Assembly: GCA_045600965.1 (NCBI GenBank)
Contig: JAZRYW010000008.1
Coordinates: 1 to 10,621, forward strand
From: RGIG6374 sp045600965
GTDB lineage: Bacteria > Bacteroidota > Bacteroidia > Bacteroidales > UBA932
Reading direction: 5' to 3'
DNA: 10,621 nucleotides
Made by a program: the position numbers and the translations under genes
Notes under the pieces: generated by a model
Seen by the model: the letters and a program-made list of their open reading frames with translations, nothing else
What the model was told of the DNA's origin: nothing
Database searches by the model: none
Part shown: piece by piece, positions 1-7,169 of the stretch
How positions within the stretch are numbered: position 1 is the stretch's first letter
How the letters are laid out: every line of letters starts with the position of its first letter

Positions 1-2
1 CT

Positions 3-1769
3 CTTGGCTATCATCCGGAATCCTGGCGTACTGCCGAGCCGGGACGCCTTTTCTGGCAAGTACTGGAAGACAGCGAATGGGCTTTCAATGCAGCATCGGG
101 CTATCTGGCGATGAAGGATGCGATATCTGCCGAATGTCGTACCGAGATAGAAGACAAACTGTTCAGGCCTATGGCAGAGTTTCTGATGTACGGCACTCCC
201 GACAACACGAAGAACAACTATGTGTTCAACCGTATGCACAATCACGGAACCTGGCAGGATGCTGCCGTGGGAACGATAGGACTTGCGATAGGTGATAGGG
301 ATTTGGTGATGCGCTCACTCTACGGTACGGATCTCAGTGGGGAGCACGGTGGTCTGCTGCAGCAGATTGACGAGCTGTTTTCGCCTGATGGATATTATCT
401 GGAAGGCGCTATATATCAGAGTTTTGCGCTGATTCCTTTCCTTAAGTACGGCTTCCTGCTCAGGCAGGTGATGCCCGAACTTGATTATCTGGACAAGAAT
501 GACCGTGTGCTGGCAAAGAGCGCTGATGCGATGTTCGGCTTGTGCTACCGGGACAAATTCTTCAGACTCAATGATTCTTATGCCAAGACCTTTGCATCGA
601 ATGACGTAGTCGAGGTGCTGCCCTGGCTCTATTCCCTCGCTCCCGAGAAGAAGTGGCTCCTGTCCATCATCAGGGACTGCTCCGGAAGAGTCGGTGCAGA
701 CGGCGCAGGGAAAAAGGCTGCTGAAGATATTGCCGCGGGACTTGCTGAGCCGTTCAGGCCGTCAAGCCTGAAGTTGAGTGACGGACCGAGAGGGGAGAAT
801 GGTGCCACGATGGTGCTGCGCGGGGATGGTGAAAATGCTCCCGTGGTATATATGAAAGCCTGCGGGCAGGGGAGTTATCACGGTCATTTCGACAAACTGA
901 CGATAGGGGTCTTTGACAATGGCAATGAGATACTCACCGAGTACGGTTCCGCCAGGTTCAACGGTATCGGCCCGAGGAATGCCGGCCACTACACTCCGCT
1001 CAACAGGGGCTACGCTATGACTACGGTAGCGCACAATACCATTGTCGTTGACGGGAAAAGCCATTTCGAAGGGGTTACACCGTACGGCCTGCCCCATTCG
1101 CCGCGAGTCCTCGCTTTCAAGGGCGATGGAGGAGACCTCCAGTATATGGCCGCCGTGGACAGTACGGCGTATCCCGGCGTCAGGATGGAAAGGTGGACCG
1201 CCCTGGTGACAGTTCCTTTCCTGGAGAGGCCGTTCATTGCGGATATCCTCATTGCAGAAAGTGCCGTGCCTCACCGCTACGATTACCCAGTGCATTATTC
1301 GGGGCAGATGATAAACGTAAACGTTCCATACCGGAGGCCTGCGGAAATGAAGGCTTTGGGAGATGACTCCGGTTATCAGCACCTGTGGTTGGAGGCGGAG
1401 GGGAACTGCGCTGACGGTACTGCGCAATTTACCTGGCTGGCCGGTGACAGGTTCTATACCGTTTCTACTGCCACGGGGACTGATACGAAGATGATGTTTC
1501 TGCGTACCGGTGCCGCCGACCCCGATTTCTACCTCAGGAGCGAGCCCGTGTATATGTTGCGGGAGGAGAATGCGTGCAGCCATGTCTTCGCCTCGTGCCT
1601 GGAGTCACACGGTCATTATTCGGAGAAGGATGAAAACAGCCGAGATTCCCTGCCGCTCTGCTCCGCGGTTGCGGTGGAGAGTAATGCGGGCGCTGTTACG
1701 GTTCGATATGAATTCAAGGACGGGAATGCCGTCATCCTGCATATCGACAAGGAACTTACAATGTTATGA
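3..1769 (+). CDS. Heparinase II/III-fold polysaccharide lyase (PL15/PL17-like), 5' end missing
   Basis: The reading frame is open from base 3, so the start codon and any signal peptide lie outside the window; 588 residues are visible. The N-terminal part resembles the all-alpha toroid of alginate/heparinase lyases, with the motif NHGTWQDAAVG at fragment residues 80-90 and the segment YYLEGAIYQSF near 131-141. The heparinase II/III beta-sandwich follows, marked by SYHGHFDKLTIG (291-302) and VAHNTIVVDG (342-351). Candidate catalytic residues are N80/H81, Y138, H293 and Y330; their spacing fits, from memory, the Asn-His/Tyr/His/Tyr set of PL17 oligoalginate lyases. Such enzymes cleave uronic-acid glycosidic bonds by beta-elimination, usually in the periplasm. 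The substrate (alginate, a glycosaminoglycan or another uronate polymer) cannot be fixed from sequence alone. The gene ends TTA-TGA, 9 bases before the stop codon of the convergent GH27 gene, leaving no room for a separate terminator. Family certain, substrate uncertain. Confidence 0.88.
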   Translation, partial: LGYHPESWRTAEPGRLFWQVLEDSEWAFNAASGYLAMKDAISAECRTEIEDKLFRPMAEFLMYGTPDNTKNNYVFNRMHNHGTWQDAAVGTIGLAIGDRDLVMRSLYGTDLSGEHGGLLQQIDELFSPDGYYLEGAIYQSFALIPFLKYGFLLRQVMPELDYLDKNDRVLAKSADAMFGLCYRDKFFRLNDSYAKTFASNDVVEVLPWLYSLAPEKKWLLSIIRDCSGRVGADGAGKKAAEDIAAGLAEPFRPSSLKLSDGPRGENGATMVLRGDGENAPVVYMKACGQGSYHGHFDKLTIGVFDNGNEILTEYGSARFNGIGPRNAGHYTPLNRGYAMTTVAHNTIVVDGKSHFEGVTPYGLPHSPRVLAFKGDGGDLQYMAAVDSTAYPGVRMERWTALVTVPFLERPFIADILIAESAVPHRYDYPVHYSGQMINVNVPYRRPAEMKALGDDSGYQHLWLEAEGNCADGTAQFTWLAGDRFYTVSTATGTDTKMMFLRTGAADPDFYLRSEPVYMLREENACSHVFASCLESHGHYSEKDENSRDSLPLCSAVAVESNAGAVTVRYEFKDGNAVILHIDKELTML

Positions 1770-1778
1770 GAAGGTTGG

Positions 1779-3428
1779 CTATTCCCCTTCAGGCCACCAG
1801 ATTCCCTGATTGTAGTTCAGACCCGGGCTCAGTCTGAGCAGGCGGCATCCGTGCGGCGCAACTTCGGTTTCAAAACGTTCGCCTCCGAATCTCTCACCCG
1901 GGTGCAGGACCGTGATGTCCTGCTGGCGCCATACGTCCCTCACTGTCTGGGCTTCCACCATCATATAGCCGAGTTCTCCAAGCGTGAATCCCATAGTCCT
2001 GAGACTGTCGCCCACATTGAAGAGCGCCACCACCAGAGAACCGTCCTCGAGGGGCTTGTGATATACTATTGCGCCGTCATCATCGGAAACGCGGGCGGCC
2101 GGATAGCCCAGAGGATCCTGATTGATGTCAATCACCTCGTTGTTCGTCAGCAGACTGAATGTGAAATCATCCATATCGGCGAGGTTGCATCCTATAAGGA
2201 GAGGAGAGCAGAGTATGGCCCACAGCGTAACGTGGGTGTACTGCTCGTCCGGGGTCAGGCGGCAGGCTCTGGTATGTCCCGGATTGGCCCTGTCGGCCAC
2301 TTTGCCTATCTCCAGCATATCGGCATCGGGCCAGTGTCCCGGTCCTGCATATGCGGCCCATCTGTCCATCATCGTGAATCCTATCCTATAGATGTCAGGC
2401 CACAGGTCCTTGACGTCGCTGGACGTCCTCCAGCAGTTCGCCAGTTTGACGTAAGCGTCACCGAGTCCGATTGGGGCCCTGTTCGACAGGCTGTAGACTA
2501 TGCTGCGCCCTGTCTGTGCCAGTGCGTCGTGCATAGTTCTGATGCTGAAATAGTCATTGGGATGCCAGTCATATTTGAGCAGGTCGACGCCCCAGTCGGC
2601 CCACTGCCTGGCATCATTCTTCATGAAGAGGTATTTGCCGTGGTAGCGCACCGCTTCCCATTCGTCGGGCTCGCCGGGCTTGCGCACATAGATGTTGTTT
2701 TCGTCCGAATGGCCTTCCTCCACCCACCAGTATTTCCCGTCGGGCCGGCAAGCCGATGAGCCTATGGTTCCTCCGGGGCACATCGCCCAGGGGCTTGAAT
2801 AGATGCCGAATTTCAGACCGAGGGAATGGATATGGTCGGCCAGGGCCTTCATATCGGGGAACTTGTCGTTCGGCATGATTGCGAAGTGCTCCCCGCCCCG
2901 TTCGTGCTGCCAGCCGTCATCGATGTTGACGTAGGACCAGCCGTATTGGTCCAGCCCCCTTTCGACCAGAGCGTCGGCGGAACTCAGGACCTTCTCCTGG
3001 CTGACGGTGATGCGCCAGCAGTTCCAGGAATTCCACCCCATCGGAGGCGTGAGGCAAATCTTGTCCCCTATCTCAATTCGGAACTCCCTGCTGTCCGAGC
3101 CGAGAGCATTGCTCGCTGTGAGGGTGACGGTCCAACTGCCTTTGCGTCTGACCTTGCCGGAGATGATGCCGGTCTGCCGGTCGAGCTTCAGGCCACGTGG
3201 AAGTCCCTTGGCGTTGAAAGTCATCGGACGTACTCCGCTGGCGGGTATCTTGTACAGGAATGGCGTGCCGGGGTAGTTGCCGTACACTTTTGGGCCGTTG
3301 ATGCGGGGAGTGTCCGGGGCCTTTGGGGTGAGTATGTACTGTGAATAATCAGGTTCTTCCGTCTCTTGGGCTGAGACTGCCGCCGACAGGGTTGTCAGGG
3401 CGAGGAGGGCAATGATGAATCTTTTCAT
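1779..3428 (-). CDS. Secreted GH27 alpha-galactosidase-type glycosidase with N-terminal Ig-like domain
   Basis: The protein has 549 residues. Residues 1-20 form a signal peptide ending AVSA before QE. Residues about 43-120 form a putative-Ig (He_PIG-type) domain, with LPRGLKLDRQTGIISG (76-91) as its hallmark. The GH27 barrel starts at LTPPMGWNSWN (126-136) and continues with YVNIDDGWQ (166-174), LLKYDWH (283-289), WRTSSD (333-338) and IDINQDPLG (433-441). By family precedent D287 is the nucleophile and D338 the acid/base. A beta-sandwich C-terminal domain follows. GH27 enzymes mainly release terminal alpha-galactose; some act on alpha-GalNAc or beta-L-arabinopyranose, so exact specificity is open. 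The stretch at about 213-270, between the SSPW strand and the nucleophile, is longer than in plant or yeast members and may shape the pocket. The start ATG overlaps the stop of the upstream GH99-like gene in an ATGA arrangement, so the pair should be co-translated. Located in the periplasm or at the cell surface. Confidence 0.93.
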   Translation of the reverse strand: MKRFIIALLALTTLSAAVSAQETEEPDYSQYILTPKAPDTPRINGPKVYGNYPGTPFLYKIPASGVRPMTFNAKGLPRGLKLDRQTGIISGKVRRKGSWTVTLTASNALGSDSREFRIEIGDKICLTPPMGWNSWNCWRITVSQEKVLSSADALVERGLDQYGWSYVNIDDGWQHERGGEHFAIMPNDKFPDMKALADHIHSLGLKFGIYSSPWAMCPGGTIGSSACRPDGKYWWVEEGHSDENNIYVRKPGEPDEWEAVRYHGKYLFMKNDARQWADWGVDLLKYDWHPNDYFSIRTMHDALAQTGRSIVYSLSNRAPIGLGDAYVKLANCWRTSSDVKDLWPDIYRIGFTMMDRWAAYAGPGHWPDADMLEIGKVADRANPGHTRACRLTPDEQYTHVTLWAILCSPLLIGCNLADMDDFTFSLLTNNEVIDINQDPLGYPAARVSDDDGAIVYHKPLEDGSLVVALFNVGDSLRTMGFTLGELGYMMVEAQTVRDVWRQQDITVLHPGERFGGERFETEVAPHGCRLLRLSPGLNYNQGIWWPEGE

Positions 3429-4618
3429 TCGGGGCGGTTTTTACAGGGTCCGAAAACGTTTTTCACGGCGTTGAGATAGCCGTAGCCGTAACATACGTCG
3501 GGAAGCAGGTATGCGTCCTCTATCCATTCGTTCCAGGCGTTGATGTAGACGAAAGCGGGCTGGTCACCGTGCTTGTCGGCATATTCCTTTGCCCCTTCGA
3601 GGAAATGCTGGAAAGCCTCGGGAGTCCTGTGGTAAAGCACCACGTCGTCTTTGCCCTTGGCGGGGAAGCGGGGGGTGTCATCCCAGCCTATGGAAACGGT
3701 GGGGAAGAACGGAACGTTCAGGTAGTCGCTCCAGAGGTACCAGTATTCCGTTCCCTTGCGCCCGTAGGTCAGGTAGTCCTTGTCCGTACCTATCATATTG
3801 TAGGTCACGAAACTGTCGATGCCGAGCCTGCTGCGCCAGACATCGAATTTCTCAAGATAGAAGTCCTTGTCTATGCCGTTGCCTCTCAGGGTTGTCTGCA
3901 GGTGCAGGCCTTTGAATCCGGCCTTCACACACTCTTCCCTGAAGTACTGCACAGCCTGCGCGGCCCTGTCAAGGTCATTGTTGAAGGTCTCCAGAAAATT
4001 CTCTATGCTGAATATCATGAAGACGGGGCAGCCGTCGATCTTGACGTAGTTGTTCCGGTGGAAATATTTGTCTATTACCCGGAGCACTATGGTTTCATAT
4101 TGCTCCGGAGTGACTTCTCCCGTGAAGAGGAGCGAGTCGTTGTCCCCGTGCAGGTGGTAGTTCCAGTAATTGTATTTCACGTCGTGGTTGGCCCACATCA
4201 GGTAGAATCCCATTTTGTCGCAGGAACGAGCCTTGAGGAAGCCGCCATCCAGCGCCCCTTCCAGATAGGGGTAGTTCTTGAACCAGTACCAGTCATACAC
4301 GAAGGTGTTGACTCCGTGGGAAAGAGCCTCATTAATCCATTTCTCCACGACAAGCGGGTCATCGTCCATCTCGTAGCCCCAGAGAGGCTGTTTGGGCTGA
4401 TAATGCCCTTCGAAACGGGGGTCGCCCCGCTTGATGACTTCCCATTCCCCTATACCTTCCTTCCAGAGATATTCACGGGCAAGGGAATCGTCGTGGCAGG
4501 AGGGCCACACGAAGGCGCAGACCCTGTAGGCGGGCTGTCCGATGCGCTCTCCGCAAGAGCAGAAGGTACAGATGGCGGCCACGGCCAGAACCGCCTTGAG
4601 CATTGCATTTTTAACCAT
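3425..4618 (-). CDS. GH99/WbsX-like glycosidase lipoprotein
   Basis: The protein has 397 residues from the ATG at 4618. A TTG at 4624 would add two residues, and an ATG at 4603 would remove five and still leave a full signal. The hydrophobic N-terminus ends in CTFCSCGE, a lipobox-like site with C22 as likely lipidated residue, so the protein is probably anchored to a membrane. The rest matches the WbsX/GH99-like fold: a GIGEWEVIK segment (56-64), GHYQPKQPLWGYE (71-83), FVYDWYWFKNYPYLEG (106-121), YLMWANHD (139-146) and the C-terminal NAWNEWIEDAYLLPD (360-374). In GH99 endo-alpha-mannosidases two glutamates in an NEWHEG motif are catalytic. Here E364 and E367 keep that i/i+3 spacing, which favours a hydrolase over the glycosyltransferase label often given to WbsX proteins. 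The substrate is unknown. It is coupled to the GH27 gene through a 4-base overlap and likely acts on the same glycan. Confidence 0.85.
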   Translation of the reverse strand: MVKNAMLKAVLAVAAICTFCSCGERIGQPAYRVCAFVWPSCHDDSLAREYLWKEGIGEWEVIKRGDPRFEGHYQPKQPLWGYEMDDDPLVVEKWINEALSHGVNTFVYDWYWFKNYPYLEGALDGGFLKARSCDKMGFYLMWANHDVKYNYWNYHLHGDNDSLLFTGEVTPEQYETIVLRVIDKYFHRNNYVKIDGCPVFMIFSIENFLETFNNDLDRAAQAVQYFREECVKAGFKGLHLQTTLRGNGIDKDFYLEKFDVWRSRLGIDSFVTYNMIGTDKDYLTYGRKGTEYWYLWSDYLNVPFFPTVSIGWDDTPRFPAKGKDDVVLYHRTPEAFQHFLEGAKEYADKHGDQPAFVYINAWNEWIEDAYLLPDVCYGYGYLNAVKNVFGPCKNRPE

Positions 4619-4621
4619 AAG

Positions 4622-4629
4622 CAAATATA
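4622..4629 (-). promoter_or_regulatory. Possible -7 element for the GH99-like/GH27 pair
   Basis: Read on the minus strand the bases are TATATTTG, an exact match to the Bacteroides -7 consensus TAnnTTTG. No convincing TTTG/TTG -33 element is found 19-21 bases upstream. If used, transcription would begin at or just inside the ATG at 4618, giving a leaderless message or favouring the ATG at 4603. Weak call. Confidence 0.3.
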
Positions 4630-4637
4630 AACATTAT

Positions 4638-4669
4638 CTTGCAGTTGGCGAGTTTTTTTTTTATCTTCG
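4638..4669 (+). promoter_or_regulatory. Candidate Bacteroides-type -33/-7 promoter for the glpK operon
   Basis: CTTG at 4638-4641 resembles the -33 box (TTTG/TTG). TATCTTCG at 4662-4669 matches the -7 consensus TAnnTTTG with one mismatch. The spacer is 20 bases, within the usual range. It would give a short AT-rich leader ahead of the glpK ATG at 4699. The second half of the spacer, together with the first base of the -7 box, is a run of ten T residues (4653-4662). Promoter assignment is inference from the consensus only. Confidence 0.42.
4653..4662 (+). repeat. T10 homopolymer tract in the divergent intergenic region
   Basis: Ten consecutive T residues are directly visible. The tract lies between the proposed -33 and -7 boxes of the plus-strand promoter and upstream of the minus-strand pair. 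Such tracts bend DNA and are prone to slipped-strand length change. Whether it has a regulatory role here is unknown. Confidence 0.9.
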
Positions 4670-4698
4670 TGCATCTTACTTTAATTATTTTTAGATTT

Positions 4699-6183
4699 AT
4701 GAAAGACTATATCGTAGCCTTGGATCAAGGGACAAGTTCTTCCCGGGCCATCATTTTCGACAGGAACGGAGTGGCACGTGCCGTGCGCCAGAAGGAATTC
4801 ACCCAGCATTTCCCCCAGCCGGGATGGGTTGAGCACGATCCGATGGAGATATGGGCCACGGAATCGTCCGTGGTAACGGAAGCGGTAAGCTCCCTGGGAC
4901 TGTCGGGAGACGATATAGCCGCGATAGGCATAACGAACCAGCGGGAGACGACCATCGTGTGGGACGCGGCGACAGGAAAACCTGTCTGCAATGCGATAGT
5001 ATGGCAGGACAGGAGGACATCGGCCTATTGCGACAGCCTCAAGGCGGCCGGACATACCGGGATGATACGCAGCAAGACGGGTCTCATCATTGATGCCTAT
5101 TTCTCCGGGACCAAGATCAGATGGATACTCGAGAACGTGCCGGGCGCAAGGGCGAAGGCTGAACGCGGTGAACTGAGATTCGGTACCGTTGACAGTTGGC
5201 TCGTGTGGAACCTTACCGGCGGGCGTACCCACATCACCGACGTGACCAACGCTTCCCGCACTATGCTGTTCAACATCAATACTCTGGAATGGGATGATGA
5301 ACTTCTCTCTCTCCTGGACATTCCTAAGTCTATGATGCCTCAGGTCAAGTCTTCATCTGAAGTTTACGGTTTTACCTCCCTCCTCGGCGACGCGGTCCCC
5401 GTTTCTGGCATCGCCGGTGACCAGCAGGCCGCCCTCTTCGGGCAGATGTGTACCGAGCCCGGAGCCGTCAAGAATACTTACGGCACAGGTTGCTTCCTGC
5501 TGATGAATACCGGTGATAAACCTATAATGTCTGAAAATCAGTTGCTTACGACGATAGCCTGGAAGATCGGGGACAAGGTCGACTACGCCCTTGAGGGCAG
5601 TGTGTTCGTGGCCGGTTCAGTCGTGCAGTGGCTGCGTGACGGACTTGGAATCATCAAGAGTTCGTCCGAGGTGGAAGCCCTCGCCTCAAGCGTTCCAGAC
5701 AACGGGGGTGTGTATTTCGTCCCGGCCCTGACAGGCCTCGGGGCTCCGTATTGGGACCAGTATGCCAAGGGAAGCATCAACGGCATCACCAGAGGCACTA
5801 CGGCGGCCCACATAGCCAGAGCTGCGCTGGAAGGAATCGCTTTCCAGACAATGGACATAGTCTCGGCAATGGAAAAGGATGCCGGCGTAAGGCTCGGCGA
5901 GCTCAAGGTGGACGGAGGCGCGTCCCGGAACAATCTCCTGATGCAGTTCCAGTCGGACATCGTGGGAGCGAAGGTGATACGCCCCGAAGTGACGGAAACG
6001 ACAGCTCTCGGTGCGGCATATCTTGCAGGACTGGCAATAGGATTCTGGAAGGATGTGGACGAGATACGCAAGCAGTGGAAAGCCGAGCGCGTGTTCACTC
6101 CGTCAGCCGAGGATTCCCGTATAGAGAAAGTCAAGGACGGCTGGCGTCAGGCCGTCGGAAGGACCCTTACTGACAAACATTAA
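4699..6183 (+). CDS. glpK: Glycerol kinase
   Basis: The protein has 494 residues, close to the usual 495-505 of the family. It phosphorylates glycerol with ATP to glycerol-3-phosphate in the cytoplasm. The ATG at 4699 is chosen because the conserved N-terminus YIVALDQGTSSSRAIIFD begins right after it; the frame is open further upstream from a TTG at 4639, but that extension does not fit the family. FGGY-kinase landmarks are NQRETTIVWD (80-89), IVWQDRRT (100-107), GTVDSWLVWNLTGG (162-175), SGIAGDQQAALFG (236-248, with D241 as expected catalytic base), NTYGTGCF (259-266), GLGAPYWDQYA (346-356) and LKVDGGASRNN (402-412). The loop before D241 (VYGFTSLLGDAVPVSG) lacks both the GGKGGTR segment that binds fructose-1,6-bisphosphate in E. 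coli GlpK and the phospho-accepting histidine of enterococcal GlpK. It is the first gene of a six-gene run, followed by glpF after 11 bases. Confidence 0.97.
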   Translation: MKDYIVALDQGTSSSRAIIFDRNGVARAVRQKEFTQHFPQPGWVEHDPMEIWATESSVVTEAVSSLGLSGDDIAAIGITNQRETTIVWDAATGKPVCNAIVWQDRRTSAYCDSLKAAGHTGMIRSKTGLIIDAYFSGTKIRWILENVPGARAKAERGELRFGTVDSWLVWNLTGGRTHITDVTNASRTMLFNINTLEWDDELLSLLDIPKSMMPQVKSSSEVYGFTSLLGDAVPVSGIAGDQQAALFGQMCTEPGAVKNTYGTGCFLLMNTGDKPIMSENQLLTTIAWKIGDKVDYALEGSVFVAGSVVQWLRDGLGIIKSSSEVEALASSVPDNGGVYFVPALTGLGAPYWDQYAKGSINGITRGTTAAHIARAALEGIAFQTMDIVSAMEKDAGVRLGELKVDGGASRNNLLMQFQSDIVGAKVIRPEVTETTALGAAYLAGLAIGFWKDVDEIRKQWKAERVFTPSAEDSRIEKVKDGWRQAVGRTLTDKH

Positions 6184-6194
6184 TAATCAACGAT

Positions 6195-6917
6195 ATGAAC
6201 CCTTATTTCGCCGAATTCCTGGGCACTCTGGTGCTCATACTTATGGGTGACGGAGTCTGCGCCTGCACCAGCCTTGACAAATCCAAGGGCAAGGGAGCGG
6301 GATGGACAGTCGTCACTCTCGCGTGGGGCTTTGCCGTCATGTGCGGTGTCTTCATCGCAGGCCCTTATTCCGGAGCTCATCTGAACCCGGCCGTCACTCT
6401 CGCATTTGCCCTGACCGGCTCTTTCGCCTGGTCTTCGGTGCCGGGGTACGTCATCGCCCAGCTCCTCGGAGGTTTTGCAGGCGCTGCCCTTGTATGGGCA
6501 TTCTACAAAGACCATTACGATGCCACTGAAGATCCCGACACAAAACTGGGGACCTTCTGCACTATGCCTGCCATACCCAACAAGTGGAGGAATTTCTTCT
6601 GCGAGTTCGTCGGTACCTGGGTGCTCTGCTTCTGCATATTGATGTTCACGACAAAGGAGAACACTCCCGTTGTCGGTATGGGTGACCTCGGGGCCATTCC
6701 CGTCACGCTGCTGATAATGTCCATCGGTATGTCCCTTGGAGGCGCAACAGGATACGCCATCAATCCGGCACGAGACCTGCCTCCTCGCATCGCGCACGCC
6801 ATCCTTCCGATGAAATCCCCCAAACGCGACAGCGGCTGGGGTAACAGCTGGATTCCGGTAGCCGGCCCGTTGTCTGGTGCAGCATTTGCGGCTATATGCT
6901 TCATCCTCATTTTCTAG
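6195..6917 (+). CDS. glpF: Glycerol facilitator (MIP/aquaglyceroporin channel)
   Basis: The 240-residue inner-membrane channel has six predicted helices and two NPA half-helices: SGAHLNPAVTLAF (59-71) and GYAINPARD (186-194). It allows passive glycerol entry, with GlpK trapping the substrate. The aspartate after the second NPAR (D194) is the mark of glycerol-conducting members as opposed to water-only aquaporins. By alignment to E. coli GlpF, the selectivity filter Trp and Arg are W44 and R193, and the filter Phe is replaced by Tyr (Y187), a change also seen in some other bacterial facilitators. The usual DLGPR after the motif reads DLPPR here (P196). The glpK-glpF order and 11-base gap support a single transcript. 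Identity is secure; exact solute range is not. Confidence 0.95.
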   Translation: MNPYFAEFLGTLVLILMGDGVCACTSLDKSKGKGAGWTVVTLAWGFAVMCGVFIAGPYSGAHLNPAVTLAFALTGSFAWSSVPGYVIAQLLGGFAGAALVWAFYKDHYDATEDPDTKLGTFCTMPAIPNKWRNFFCEFVGTWVLCFCILMFTTKENTPVVGMGDLGAIPVTLLIMSIGMSLGGATGYAINPARDLPPRIAHAILPMKSPKRDSGWGNSWIPVAGPLSGAAFAAICFILIF

Positions 6918-6920
6918 TGC

Positions 6921-7169
6921 ATGATGCTTAAGGATTCCGTAATTACCGCAGGACAGAAGAAACGGGAAATCATCATAGCCCTGTGCTGTTTCGCGGCCAT
7001 GTTCCTGCTCAACGTTTTCTGCGTCATACGCTATGCCTGCCCCTGGACTGAAATATTCACTCAACTGGGTTTCGTGGTGGTATTCTCTGTCGGAATTTAT
7101 GTCCTGACCGTCATCGTGAGACTGATTGTCAAGGCTTTCGCCTCGCTTTTCGGGAGATGCAGGGGATAA
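6921..7169 (+). CDS. Small two-helix membrane protein of unknown function
   Basis: The 82-residue product has a charged N-terminus (GQKKRE, 11-16), a first hydrophobic helix at about 17-36, a short loop with CPWTE (40-44), and a second helix at about 49-70 ending in a basic tail (FGRCRG). The basic termini and two helices predict an inner-membrane hairpin with both ends in the cytoplasm. I do not assign it to a named family. The start may be the ATG at 6921 or the adjacent ATG at 6924. It begins 3 bases after the glpF stop, and its last 13 bases overlap the start of the ApbE-like gene, so translation of the two is probably coupled. Codon use is like its neighbours, which supports a real gene. 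Confidence 0.8.
   Translation: MMLKDSVITAGQKKREIIIALCCFAAMFLLNVFCVIRYACPWTEIFTQLGFVVVFSVGIYVLTVIVRLIVKAFASLFGRCRG

Noticed and set aside
762..1583. 273-codon open frame on the minus strand inside the lyase gene
   Set aside because: The plus strand carries the conserved heparinase motifs here; the antisense product is unrecognisable.
1770..1778. Terminator between the convergent lyase and GH27 genes
   Set aside because: Only 9 bases separate the stops and I see no clear hairpin with a U tract there.
1851..2759. 302-codon open frame on the plus strand, antisense to the GH27 gene
   Set aside because: Lies fully inside the well-supported GH27 coding sequence; its product has no family features.
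3569..4630. 353-codon open frame on the plus strand, antisense to the GH99-like gene
   Set aside because: Its translation shows no recognisable domain, while the opposite strand has a signal peptide and clear family motifs across the same stretch. It is a shadow of GC-rich codon bias.
4639..4698. Upstream extension of glpK from the TTG at 4639
   Set aside because: It would add 20 residues not found in the family, and the extension covers the proposed promoter. The ATG at 4699 matches the conserved N-terminus.
6180..7064. 294-codon minus-strand open frame across glpF and the small membrane protein gene
   Set aside because: It runs antisense through the NPA motifs of glpF and its product is polar and unlike any family I know.
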